Shown here: positions 12,461 to 23,786 of the stretch, in pieces
Numbering within the stretch: position 1 is the stretch's first letter
Layout: each line of letters begins with the position of its first letter
Translations under genes and position numbers: made by a program
The notes under the pieces: model-generated
Database searches by the model: none
Seen by the model: the letters and a program-made list of their open reading frames with translations, nothing else
What the model was told of the DNA's origin: nothing
Source: Ulva prolifera
Lineage: Eukaryota; Chlorophyta; Ulvophyceae; Ulvales; Ulvaceae
DNA length: 64,000 nucleotides
Reading direction: 5' to 3'
Assembly (NCBI GenBank): GCA_023078555.1
Contig: JALAAN010000010.1
Location: 1,893,756-1,957,755, forward strand

Positions 12461-13839
12461 CGGCTGCGATGTGGCTACAGGGCACACGCGCATGGGGTGC
12501 AAGTGCCTCCCCCACCCTCAACGCGCCCCGGCGCATGTGCTGTGTTCGCGGACGACATGCACGCCTGTGTGCCACACGCGGTTCCGCTCGTTCATGCGTG
12601 CGGCACAGTGCATGCGTGTCTGTGCGGAGTCCCGTCCACCGAGCGGGGCGGAAACAGGCATTTGGCAGAAATCCACATGGACCATGTAACAATGAGGATG
12701 CCGGCAGCGGCGGGAGCGTGCTGCGCAGGGGGGCTGTGTAAAGGGGTAGCGGCGGCAGTGGGAAGGTGGGCAAGAGGCATCCGTTCAGAGGAGTCGGTCC
12801 GCACACCACGGCCGTCGAGGTCCTGGCCGTTGCCTGTCGCCGCAGCCTGTGTGAGCACACCGGCACCCGCGGAGCCTCGCCACACTTCGACCTTGTATTA
12901 CTTACATCTATACCACCTATGCATACTTCCTCGTGCATGCTTCCCGTGACACTCGTTCCAGTGTAGATCATGATTCAAAGGCCCGAAACACAAGTCTCAG
13001 AAGTCCAAGCCTTTGCGAACCCACGCCATTGTGAGACATTCGGTGTGAGTATGGCGGCTTCCGGTGGTCGACATGGCCACCGTGTGTGAAGGGTGACAGT
13101 TTGCACAAGCTCGGGGTGTTGCAAAGTGGAGCGCCCGAGCAGGGTGCAACGCATTGTAGTTGTCTGTGAAGATTTGCATTGATGGTAGGTCGCAGGCAAC
13201 AGCGTCTCCGTGATCCTACAGTTCGGCAATGGACAGAGTCGCAGAAGTTGGCATGCCAGACAAGCTAGACACAATCAGATGATCACGCACAGACCACTGG
13301 TGTATCTATAGTGGACAGGATTACACACTCCCGCAATTTCGACCTCATTGATGCCCACCTTTGCAATCTGGGGCCGTTTATGGCATACAAACATCAGATC
13401 AGTGGCTACCTCATTGAGGAACAAGTGCTTGCAGTCCTTGAGTGCGCCTCAGGCCGACGTATGCGCCCAATGTGGCTTGAACTGTTGTGCTTGCAGTGAG
13501 CTGGAAACGACTGCAGCCTCACTGTAACAACCAAGGTGGCTGTTCGCTACTGTACTGGTGTGCATTGTGCAAGCTTGCAGCCACAGACACGGCACATGCC
13601 ATCAGCTACACTCACACACCCTTTCGCCTCAGCGACGCAGGTGTCAGGCCCACCATCTCCATTCTCAGCAGCTACGCTTGTTCCTTTCTTGTTTTGGTGC
13701 CATGGTTTAACATGTTGAGCTCGTGCCAGCGCCCGTGCCTTCAACATTTACATGATCCTTGCGGTCACAACCTCAAGGCAGCCACACCTGGGAGAGGCCT
13801 CTCCACGCGCAGCCGGAGGCAGTTCGGTTGCGCAGTGAG

Positions 13840-13960
13840 TTCAGTGGCGCAAGCAGCAACTACAGGGTCCAATGGGTTGAGGACGGATTAAAAGCTACCC
13901 CCTCCGTTTCAGGAGGTCGTGGGTTCGATTCTGCGTGCGCTTTGGGGAATCGAAACGGCC
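13840..13960 (+). other. Weak tRNA-like fragment (B-box match)
   Basis: GTGGGTTCGATTCTGCG at about 13919 matches the internal RNA polymerase III B box (GGTTCGANTC), and an A-box-like TGAGTTCAGTGG lies near 13837. I could not fold a normal acceptor stem, so this may be a decayed tRNA, the head of a SINE, or chance. Confidence 0.2.
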
Positions 13961-14969
13961 GCACGTGACCACCTCGCTTAGCACAGGAGGAGGCCCTGTG
14001 AGTTGCGTACGGTCGTCTGAGGGGGGTTTCCAGGTGGTTTACCCCTTCGGCATATGTGGTCCCGTTAATTCGGAGTTGTCAATGTCCAATAGGATACGGC
14101 TCAGTAAATTTAGATTTACTTTACTTTACAGCATTGCAATACGCTACAACACTCCGTGAGTACGCGGTGCTTGTGCCACGATGCTGCTGACCTTGCTTGC
14201 ATAGGCACTGCATGTAGCAGCAGAAACATATGCAGCATGTGAGACATACCTCAGGCCGATCAGGCGGCAGCTCGATCATGGTGACTGTGATGCTGACATC
14301 TAGGCCAGCATGTGGACACAGAAGCTGCCCGGTGCCCATGCAGTGACGTGACCAGCTCAGCAGTGTTCACAAGAGCATGCTGAACGGGCATCTCCTTGGA
14401 CATCAGCCCTGAACCCTCCCTTGCGCAGAATTTCGAAGTTTGGGGACAGCTCGCTGGAGGTCTGCCGCGCCCAGCCATCCAATTGAATGGTGTGATCTGT
14501 GTGTGCATGTTGCATCACGGGTCCTGGTTGGCCACTGCGGCTACAGCATCGCCACAAATGGATCTCTCCTTTCAGTGATACGGGCGAATACTTACTGTCC
14601 CTGTGTGTGTGTGAGCAAAAACAAATCCAGGCAGCTGTAGGAGATCATTCTTCACCTACCAACAGGAGGCGTTTGTCCACACCGAATGGTCGATGCACCC
14701 AGATCTTGCTATTCGGCTTCGAGAGATGTATCTGCAAGGCTCTGCCCGGGCACTGCGATACGACTGCGCTCGGAGATGGCCAAGGCTGACTGCGGCCTGC
14801 CGTACATACAAGACAGAAAACCACATGTGAGAATACATGAGCAACATTACGGATGAGCCCTTGCTGAATGCTGCTGCATCTGTCCAGCGGCTGACGCACC
14901 TCCGCCACGAGTCTGCTCACAGCCATAGTGTTGTAGCGGTGCACTGCAACACAGTCCTAAGGCTGCTAC

Positions 14970-15086
14970 GTGTGTTTTACAAGGACAAAGCAAGCAAGGG
15001 AGGTAGCACCGCAAGCAACAACCACGGGAATCGCACACCACGCAACAAGCCACACGCAGCACACACCAACACACCCACGCAACATC
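14970..15086 (+). mobile_element. Long copy of the TTACAAGG element family
   Basis: From TACAAGGACAAAGCAAGC through GGTAGCACCGC to CCCACGCAAC this matches the reverse complement of 49346-49469 over roughly 115 bases with scattered substitutions. That defines the long form of the family. No clear flanking duplication was found here. Confidence 0.6.
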
Positions 15087-15998
15087 AGCACCTGCGCCGG
15101 CCACAGCCACACAGCCACACACACGACCACGCACACGCACGCACCCACAAGCTTCTCACCCAACACCCACGCCTGTAAGTGTGTAAGCACAATAGCATGT
15201 ATGGTATACTCGTCACAACCAGCAGACCACATCATGTGCTCTATATGCTTTGTTACATTGGATTTGAGCTGCTTTGTCGCTCCATGTCTGAGCTGTGCTA
15301 AGAGTGGAGGCTGGGCAGAGGTGCTTGGCACAATATGTCAGCACTAGTGTGGTTGAGAATGGGTAGTTACAGCCCGGTGGTAAGGGGCATTCGCCACCAT
15401 TGCGTCTGACCTAGTTCACAAAGCTACATGGTACTACTTAGGGAACAGCCGGCTCAAGAGCTGACCACGGCCACAATATGCCAATGATTCACAATCACGC
15501 TGAGGCGGGCGAGGATATCCAGACACAGCATCTGTATGGCTGATGGGCGCACCCTCCTATCACCAAACGCAGGTGCCTGTTCCGATCGGCATACAATTGA
15601 GACACCATACAGGTGGAGAACTCTCCATACATCTGCTTCAGCATAAATCACCTAATGATTGGAAGGAATGAGTACACACATTGATGATACTGATAAATGA
15701 ACCACTGCTCGTAACACACGCCACAGTGCACACCTGCAGACACACTGCGCCTGCAGAGGACTGTCAACGAGGATGTGTCTGCCCATGATTGAAGACCATG
15801 GCATGTGCAATCTGAGCTGACAAAGGCATGCTTGGTCAGCAGCACACGAGATACATAGAGCATCTGCTGCGTTCATGAGTGAGAAACTGGCTGCGATTGT
15901 ATGGCATCGCGCTGCTTTCAGCTCAAGGCACCACTGCCGCCCCATGGCAGCCTGATGAGGGCGTCGTGACCAGAACGGCATATAGTGTCGCAGGAAAT

Positions 15999-17076
15999 TC
16001 AGCCTTGGAGCATCTTGAAATTGGAGATCATGTATGTGAGCAGGCGAATGAACACAGCTTCCTCTTCCGGACCCAGAGGCTCTGGGTGTGGCCGGAGAGT
16101 GCCTGAGCCTTCTGAGGGCATCGGGGGTCCTTCCTTCCACAACAGGCACGGTGCAAGAGCTGTTGCAAGGGTCTTAGCATCTGTATCATTGATGGCAGCA
16201 TTTCCTGCACGAGCTGCAGTGTTCAGCACTGGAAAGGCTCACAACGCGGGTGCAGTGCGACATCAGCCATCACATGAGTTGCACAGCGGGTTGCATGCCA
16301 CTGATGTGAGCGCACCAGCAATCCTGTTGCATGTGTCCAATATCATGAAGAGAGCTATGCGATTTGGTGCTGGCAGCTCCGCGAGGATCACTCTCAGGCT
16401 TTCCCTAGGTGTTTCTGGGGACGTCAGAGCTGGGATCAGCTTGATCGTCAGCAGGGGCTCAGGGCGCAGGTCAAACAGCCAGAGCTTCAAAGCTTGTGAA
16501 ACGATCTGGGGTGTGACAGTGGCGGGCATCAAGCGCGCGTTATTGCAGCTTGCCATTTCCCTGTACAGCTCTGATGCAGTTTCAACGTCCTCTGTGGATG
16601 TGAACAGACCCTCAGTCACGAGTCCGCTTGCGCAAAGAGCCGTGCAGCACATTGCCACCATTCGCGGACAAGGTGCCTCCCTGCACGCCCAGCGAGCCGA
16701 TTTCAATGCAAATTCTGATGGATTCGTTATGCATTGTAAACGGTCCAGTACTGGTCATGTGGACGAGCTTGCGCATAACGTACCTGGCCTCTCGTGCGCA
16801 CTCCGCGGGAATACCAGCAGCTGCCAGTCGACCGACCACACCCTGAGCAGTTGTTTTGGTAACATTGAAGACGTAGGTGCTCCCCTCAGCAGCGCGAGTA
16901 CCAATCGAAGAAACCGTTTCGCCTGCTGACGCGCCAAACTTGGACTCTCGCAGGCTCTTCGTGCCTTCGTTCACGGCGTCTGCCGTTTTCACAGATGCAT
17001 CACGGATGTATGTCCCCGCTTTCATGCTCATAGATTTCAGCACTGCGACAACGGCCTTGAGTTTAGCGGTCTCCAT
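15999..17076 (-). CDS. RhoGAP-domain protein with missing arginine finger
   Basis: Three exons on the minus strand: 17076-16784, 16680-16316 and 16204-15999 (introns of 103 and 111 bp, donors GTACGT and GTGCGC, acceptors GTGCAG). They give 287 codons plus stop with consistent phases. Residues 1-90 are helical and rich in Ala, Thr and Lys with an amphipathic, lipid-binding look. From about residue 88 the chain follows the RhoGAP fold: PRMVAMCC, LVTEGLF, ALKLWLFDLRPEPLLT, AELPAPN, and RIAGNAAINDTDAKTLA then ALAPCLLW, which aligns without gaps to the standard helix pair. RhoGAPs speed GTP hydrolysis by Rho/Rac/Cdc42-type GTPases. The catalytic Arg that normally follows the G-[IL]-F motif is Thr125 here, whereas Lys163 and Asn204, two other conserved positions, are kept. 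It may therefore bind a GTPase without activating it. Confidence 0.8.
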
Positions 17077-19620
17077 GGCTTCGTTTGTGGGGCACAGGCG
17101 TCAAACTGGTTCTAATACCATAATCGTGACGTGTCTGTCGAATAGAGGCACAGGCTCGGGGAATATAAGAGAGACCGGACGTTTGTATGGCAATGGCCCG
17201 CGGGGTCATCCCGCAATCCCGAGCCAGAGGAGAAACTGCTGGAACGTGCTCGCTGGAGCACGCGATAGCAACATTGATTCTCAAATCAGTCACATGGAGC
17301 GTATATTAGATACATATGCAAATTGCAGCAGCATTAGGCACCACAGCGGAGCGTGGGTTGCTGGCATGCTGATATATGTGCGCAAGCAGAAACGCGACCT
17401 CGACCACCATCGATGAGACGGCAATAGATTCATCATACAATACAAACAGCTAGAGCTGTCAGCCTATCAAGGGGTTGTTTATGGCCGCGGTCAGAGAACC
17501 TGGACAGCGTGGAGAACGTACTCTCAAGAGTGCTGCCCTGATTATCTGACTTCGCTCCCATCTTGAACATGTAAACAATTCGATATCTGATATTCGGCCA
17601 ATATAGAACGCTGTGAGCAGAGTTAAGGCGCCAGCGCACGACGGTAGATGTGGTAAAGATGACCTAAATCAACAGGGAAAGAGGGGCCGAAACAGGATTC
17701 AAGATTCTTCCACCATGACTTGACTACTAAGTCACTGCAGATTAGTAGTGTGTACATCTTCACTCTGTGTAGACGTCAGTGTTGGGCCATCAGCGATCAT
17801 GCTGGCAAGAAGCCTGGTAGACACGCGTCCGGTGTAAGCGATATATATGTCGCCCAGTGCACCCGCCATGATCGTGCATCATCCATTGGCGTCATCTCAA
17901 AGACAAATCCCAAAGACAGTGAATTGCTACGTTCAGGATTTCACAATTGTACTGCTGATGTACGCGACGTCCATCGTTGCCAGGAAGCCCATGCAGTGAT
18001 CACTCGCCTTGCTCATGGAAACGGCCGTATGTCACAGAGGTTTATGACACATAGATCAGGAATCCTCATCTATACACAAGTCAATTTGCAGTGTATTGTG
18101 GACATATCTGATCCTGGACTGCGATAGCTGGCGGAAGCCCAGTCCACACACTTTGCCTGGTGGCACGGCGCGCACACGGCTACGTGTTGGTGCAGCACAT
18201 CCATGATTTCCATTCCACGTACATGATCTACTACTGGGTGCTTGACTCGTGAAGTGCGCGAGTCTGTGCTTGAGATGCGGCGTGAACTCTGATGGTCAGA
18301 TAAAGCTTGCCCTAATTCGGATGTTTGCAGTTCATCACTGCATTCCAGGGGAAACAGTGGGCCCTATGTAGCATAATCACAGGCATATCAAGAGTTGCCG
18401 GCGCGTCCCATCTTGAGCTGCGAGCCAGATGGATCACCACTGCCAGTGCTTGACCATGGCTTCACAACTGCTTGACGGACAAGGACGCACACGTGAAAAT
18501 TTCCATCATGGCACAACCTCAGACTCCTGTCGACAGTACGAGTTGCTTGAAGTGTAGGAAATTGCTGTAATCAGCTGTGTGGAGGTCCACCACGGCATTG
18601 TGTGCTTCTGGTTGATCAGCCACTAGCACATGATTTGTACACACCATCAACATAGAACATCGGCCTGCATCAGCCTTTCCGATCCGGTTGCCATGCCGTC
18701 CAGACCGATTCGCAGGCTGCCTGCGGCAGGCACATGCAATGATCACGACCTACCAGTCAAACAGGTTTTTTCTTCCACAGGTCCGTTTCATGCCTGCAGC
18801 TCGCAATGCCAGTGGCTCACTGAGGACAATCGTGCGGATGGTAATGGCGATGCCACTCGCACTGCCAGTAAGAGAACGGTCGTGCTGCCCATATCTGTGT
18901 GGAGGAAGCCTTGAAAGGCACACAGGTGCTCAACATCTTCTAGATATCCTGATAGTTGTCAAGAACTACACCTGTCAACGCCCTACCGACTGCCACTGTT
19001 CTGTGGTCACCGCATCATGCTCAAAGCTTCACACGCTCTCCTTGCTCACTCTTACAACGGCGTTGTTGTTTGCATCATGATGCTCGTGTCCGTGCATGAC
19101 CGAATCACACAGCCACACTCCACAACACTCGTGCAGCACGAGCTTGCAGCCCTCGGTGCCATGATCTGCTGGCTCCACAGATGCACCGGATTTGCCTGTT
19201 CCACAGGCAATTTGCAGCAACAGCTCTCTTCCACCTGCCAAAGTCCATCATGCTGACCCTCAGTCGAGTATACTTGCTACAAGCACGGGCTGCGCAAAGC
19301 AAAGCAGCCATGCGCACTGGCTGTGTGTTGGCATAGGATGAGCATCCACGGCCTCACAGACGGGGACACCTCTGGCGGGCAGCAGAAGCATATCCTCACC
19401 ATGTCACACATGGTCCATGAGCGATGTGTCATTGTAATTTGGCGTGGCCACAGTGTCGGCCGCTGCCTCCAAAAGGTGCCTCCAAAAGATCCTGATTGAA
19501 AGCACCACCGATCACAATCTTATACAGCATGGCCTGCTTCCTCGTCCACATGCTCACGCACGGATGTGCCTGCCAGCTTCGCCACCATGACACCACATCA
19601 CATGGAGCACGATTCCCGGT
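17077..19620. other. Gene-poor spacer
   Basis: No exon chain was recognised on either strand. Several short frames (for example 17720-18127 and 18688-19080) are open but show no domain, splice logic or codon bias. Confidence 0.45.
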
Positions 19621-20838
19621 TCAGCTGCGCCCATGCGCCCACGCACTGCCACTGGCCTGCTGCTGTGCGCCCACATCTGAGAAGCCGCCGGCCGCGCCCC
19701 AAGGCGCACCCCAGCCATTCTGAGTCCCCCACATTGTGACCCCAGGTGCGACTGACTGGGCTGACAGGTTCCCAGGGCCATGGTCTTGCATCATCCCACC
19801 AGCACGCATCGCCCCAGGCCCTGGCTGCAAGTCCCCGTACGCCGCACCTGGGGACGACCGGGTGGTCCTGGGTCTCCCGATGGGGCTCGTGTTCGGGGAT
19901 GCGGAGGGGGACGCGGCGTCGCGGGGGTGTGCACCAGGGGAACTGCCGGGGCGCATGCCCGGTGGGCACATGTCACTGCCGGCACTGTGCTGCACTTCTG
20001 CCTCTGCATTGGTCACCTGTGTTTGAACCAGTGCCTGGATGCGCTGCTGCCGCAGAGCCTCGTTGTACGCGATCAGCTCGCGCCGCTGCCTGCACAGCGT
20101 TTCACAGCGTGGCCGTGCGATACCCGCGCTGCTACCTTTCTCTTGAATCTGTCGTTGTGCCGCATGCTTTATGCCATGCCTGCATCATGAGCGGTGGCGG
20201 GTTGCAACCCTGGGGCTGCCGCAAATGCATGCATGCGTACTGGTGCTACCGGACGTGCGAGCTTCCTCCATGACAAATCACTATATCACAATGGCACAAC
20301 TGGATACATCATCATGTTGAGACTGACATCGCCACCTCGCTACGATTGCTTGGGCCCAGGATTACAAGGCACTCAGGTCTGATTGCAAAGTAGGAAACCT
20401 GAGAAAACATGTACTTCCAGGGCAACATCTCCTCTCTCTGGTTTGAACTGTGCTGATGGGGTGCATCATGGTCTTCGATTTAGATGAGTGTGGTCATCGG
20501 GCGAGGGAATGGGATCGCCGAGTTGCACAAATGCACTTGCACGCTAATCATTGGTAAGCTGGAGATTAGATCGGGGCCGCACTGTACTCCATCGTGGACG
20601 TACTGTCCCTGCTGCCGGCGTGAATCACTCCTGCGCTTGGCCCACCAGAGCGATAGGACTGCAATAGTTGCGGCAACGCATATGAAGATCGCTGAGCGGA
20701 TGGATGTGGTCGTCCGGTCGCCCTGAAATAGTTCATCGTCAGTCAATGGCGCCTGTACAGCAGGGCTAGTGGAAGCCAGACTTTCTGCCAACACATCTAG
20801 CCCGCGGCTTGCAATCGCGTCCGCTAGTCGTTCGCCAC
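19621..20838 (-). CDS. Single-pass membrane protein with Gln-rich coiled coil (3' part of gene)
   Basis: Two exons join in phase: 20838-20604 (ending at donor GTACGT) and 20089-19621 (acceptor GTGCAG). The first encodes an acidic stretch around LTDDELFQGDR, one strong membrane helix (SIRSAIFICVAATIAVLSLWW) and a basic AKRRSDSRR stop-transfer sequence. The second begins with a coiled coil (RRELIAYNEALRQQRIQALV) and ends in a Pro/Gly/Trp-rich tail with MWGTQNGWGAPW. Family unknown. Upstream exon(s) are missing from this model: the same frame is open above 20838 (around YTHQAKIALHAQAGHE) but is interrupted by a TAA just before the acceptor, so the true junction is unresolved. The orientation of the helix and the cell compartment are not known. 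Confidence 0.5.
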
Positions 20839-23786
20839 CTGCACATTAGCGAGTGTGGTACTTGATAGCCTGAAGGCAGGAGCCGGCTACGTCCATATGC
20901 GCCAAGGCCACTTCGTGTCCAGCCTGAGCATGCAATGCGATTTTGGCCTGATGAGTGTAAGCCATCCGATGACACTGCACGGCGATCATAACACATCTCT
21001 CAACCAAATTAATGCTCATGCTGATGTTGCACATTGTCGTTACACACTGTCGAAAACAATTCCAGACTGCGGGAATTTGCTGTTCGTGTCAGCAGCATGA
21101 ATGATTCAGACCCTCCGCTGCGTCACAGGTCCCCAGATATGTGTGGGTGATCTTTTCACTGAAAAATTTTCAGACAGCAGGTATGGCCTCACACGCGAGC
21201 CTGTGGCAGTTGGATATCGCACTCGCAAGCACGCCGAGAGACAGTGATAGCGAATATGGGATGGTTTCCATTGACAATCAATTCGCTGGCCCCTGTAAGT
21301 CGCCACAACGCATACGCGTGCCTTCGCAGTGTCCTGTCCTGGACGCTAGCAGCTTATGTCAAGACGAACCATGAACACTCGGTCAGCCTAGCAAGCTGCA
21401 TAGCGGATAATCAACAAAACACACCGACATCCCTCAGCAAGGTATGTCTCTTAATATGCACGAAAGTTTAGGAGATGAGAGCCAAAGCCACCCCGTACAG
21501 ATGTGTTTTCCAATACTCTCGTTGTTTCGTGCAACTAGAACACAGAAATACCAGTTTGCACATGTAGCGCGCAGGTCATCCGAAATCAGGTGCAGAACAA
21601 GACGAGCTGGGAACCACCGGTGGTAGGTTTAAGTCATGCTCATGTTTATGTGCACAGTTGCTGCTCGACTGTTATCGGCCCAGGTTCTTCAGTCGGATGT
21701 CCCTCAGCGATAGGAAGATTCGTCGACATCATGGTCACAAATTATAATTCAACATCTTGATTGTGGATTTGTAAATACAATACCCAGGTTGACATAGTCC
21801 TTGCATGCGGGCCTGTTTGAAACACTGCTTGCGTTATAGTTGCCGGCTATGTCGATCTGGCGCTGGCTGAACATGAAAACATGGAGTTGGTGACGGTGAC
21901 ACGATAATTCGGCATTGCTCTCGCTCGCAAGCGCGATTCACACGTAGAGCTGGCTCGGGATCCCAGTCAACAGCAGAAAGCCAGTGCCCACAGGTACTTC
22001 TTCTTCCATTGATGAGAATCTGGCTCGCCATTGTCATGATGCAAGGTCTATAAAGATGATCATTCCCAACACATGTCGGCTGGTGCTGTCCCTGCAGTAT
22101 GGTTGATCCTGACACGTTGCTGCAGCTGTAAAGGGTAAACTTCCTTTTCCTGAAGAAGCATTCGCTACAACGGAGTCCCCTCGCTTCAGGAACCTTAACA
22201 TTGTCAGGGATACTATGTAATGCCGATGCGACGCCAATTGCATGGACGGTGATCAACAAACTCACGACACCTACCTCCACGTTGATGGCCAGCTGTTACG
22301 ACCAGCCGTGCCTGAAGAAACGGAGATCACATGTACGCCTGTGCACGAAGCACCGACTGTTACTACTGCACAAGTATAGCCTCTCGTTGCCGCTGTCCTG
22401 GTGATGGCAGCAACGGTGGGTGACCTGTGCGGCTTGCAGGCATTAACGATGAATCAGTGCAGCAACGCTCAGTGTGTCCACAGCGATCAAGCTCATCTGA
22501 GCGAAGCATTCCCCATGATGTCCCCGTGGATGCGATCCCGGAAGTACCCCATGGTGAAGGTGTGTGATGCTGTCGGTCTGCAACCTGGCAGGTTGGGACC
22601 TGGGACCAGTGACAGTCAAGATCTGAGTGGCGTTGTGTGCAGACGCAGATGCCACGGTCCGAAACAGCAGCTGTGCCTTTGAGGAGCCATGTGACGTCAA
22701 AGCCGACAGTGTGTGCACAGATCCGGTGGCCAGATCTACCAATGTCAGTTTTTTGGGATTTCAGACTCAAGGCCCTGGAAGTTCAGCACGCATTCCACAT
22801 GCGCGAGACCAACTGCCAGCACTCACACCTCAATATTCGCAGCTATTGCTCCGCAGTGTGCCTCGCGCTTCAAGCAGAGTACAGCGTCACGGTGTACTCG
22901 ACTATGTCGGTAGCAACCGAGGAGACATGCTGCCGCGTGAATCATTCATTGACACCAATGTCGGATACATGTTACCCCCTGTGCCCGCACCATCGCAGTC
23001 TGATGACATGATTCCAGTGTTTAGCCAAGGCCGCAACCGTAGCAGGTTACTCAGCCGACATATGAGTTCAACCCGCCTCACAGCTGATTCAGACATGCGG
23101 CATCAGCAGGATGCAAGTGGCCAATGCTGCCTGGATAGCGGTCTCGACCAGAAGAGCAGCACCGCGTCTCTTCTAGCTGTGGCAACGGGCGTGCAGGTGT
23201 GGCCTGTGGAGGCAATGCCCACCGCGTTTGTTGCGCTCGCTGAAGGCGACATGGTCACGCTGCGCAGCTACCGACCACAATGCAAGTGCACGAATCACAA
23301 CCCCATGTCATTTCTGTCGCTTGGCTCCTTCGCAAGGTCTGTTGATGACACACCACGTTCCAGTCCACAAGCATTCCTGAACATCCACTGCTTGACATTG
23401 TGTAGCTCCATTCCTGCTTGGGGGATGCTGCTCCTTAGAACACGGCGTGAGTATGTGTTCTGTGCGCTGGGGGTGGCCTATGCAGCACCACCACCATCCT
23501 GGCGATCCCGCAGAGTTCTAATTTGCGTTTGTGGAGTCATGACAGAACAGCGCTGTGCACAGTGGTAGCCAGCAGCAGTAGAGCCACGGATTGCTGAGCA
23601 ACATGAGCGCGGCCAGGGCAGTCCACTCTGCGTTGCCTGTCCATATTCTGAATGGAAACGGGCCGCATGCATGCATGCTGTTTGGCTTTTCCGCCACGGA
23701 GAGCCCACTCATGCACTGGGTGTCATGGAGGCAGGTTCTGGGGTTGCTGATGAACAACATCGTCCGTACTACAGGTGCCGTTGGCG
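20839..23786. other. Mostly unexplained stretch between the membrane protein and the K+ channel
   Basis: It may hold upstream exons of the minus-strand membrane protein and 5' exons or the promoter of the channel. Apart from the open frame listed separately at 22627-23568 nothing is recognisable. Confidence 0.4.
22627..23568 (+). CDS. Unrecognised 313-codon open frame
   Basis: This is the longest intron-free open frame in the spacer upstream of the channel. It has no recognisable domain, no membrane segment and no clear compositional bias. Ser and Arg are abundant. It could be a coding exon, a 5' part of the channel locus, or chance. It is listed because its length is unusual for DNA of this GC content. 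Confidence 0.2.
   Translation: MALCADADATVRNSSCAFEEPCDVKADSVCTDPVARSTNVSFLGFQTQGPGSSARIPHARDQLPALTPQYSQLLLRSVPRASSRVQRHGVLDYVGSNRGDMLPRESFIDTNVGYMLPPVPAPSQSDDMIPVFSQGRNRSRLLSRHMSSTRLTADSDMRHQQDASGQCCLDSGLDQKSSTASLLAVATGVQVWPVEAMPTAFVALAEGDMVTLRSYRPQCKCTNHNPMSFLSLGSFARSVDDTPRSSPQAFLNIHCLTLCSSIPAWGMLLLRTRREYVFCALGVAYAAPPPSWRSRRVLICVCGVMTEQRCAQW

Larger units (their letters stand above)
12461..15998. other. Gene-poor spacer between Nup88 and the RhoGAP gene
   Basis: I found no exon chain on either strand. It holds one long copy of the TTACAAGG element (about 14970-15086), an AT-rich repeat at 14095-14133 that recurs near 32250, and a tRNA-like B-box string at about 13920. Short open frames here look random. 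Confidence 0.5.

Noticed and set aside
15370-15430. tRNA-like start (GTGGTAAGGGGCATTCG)
   Set aside because: It resembles an A box but has no B box or cloverleaf downstream.
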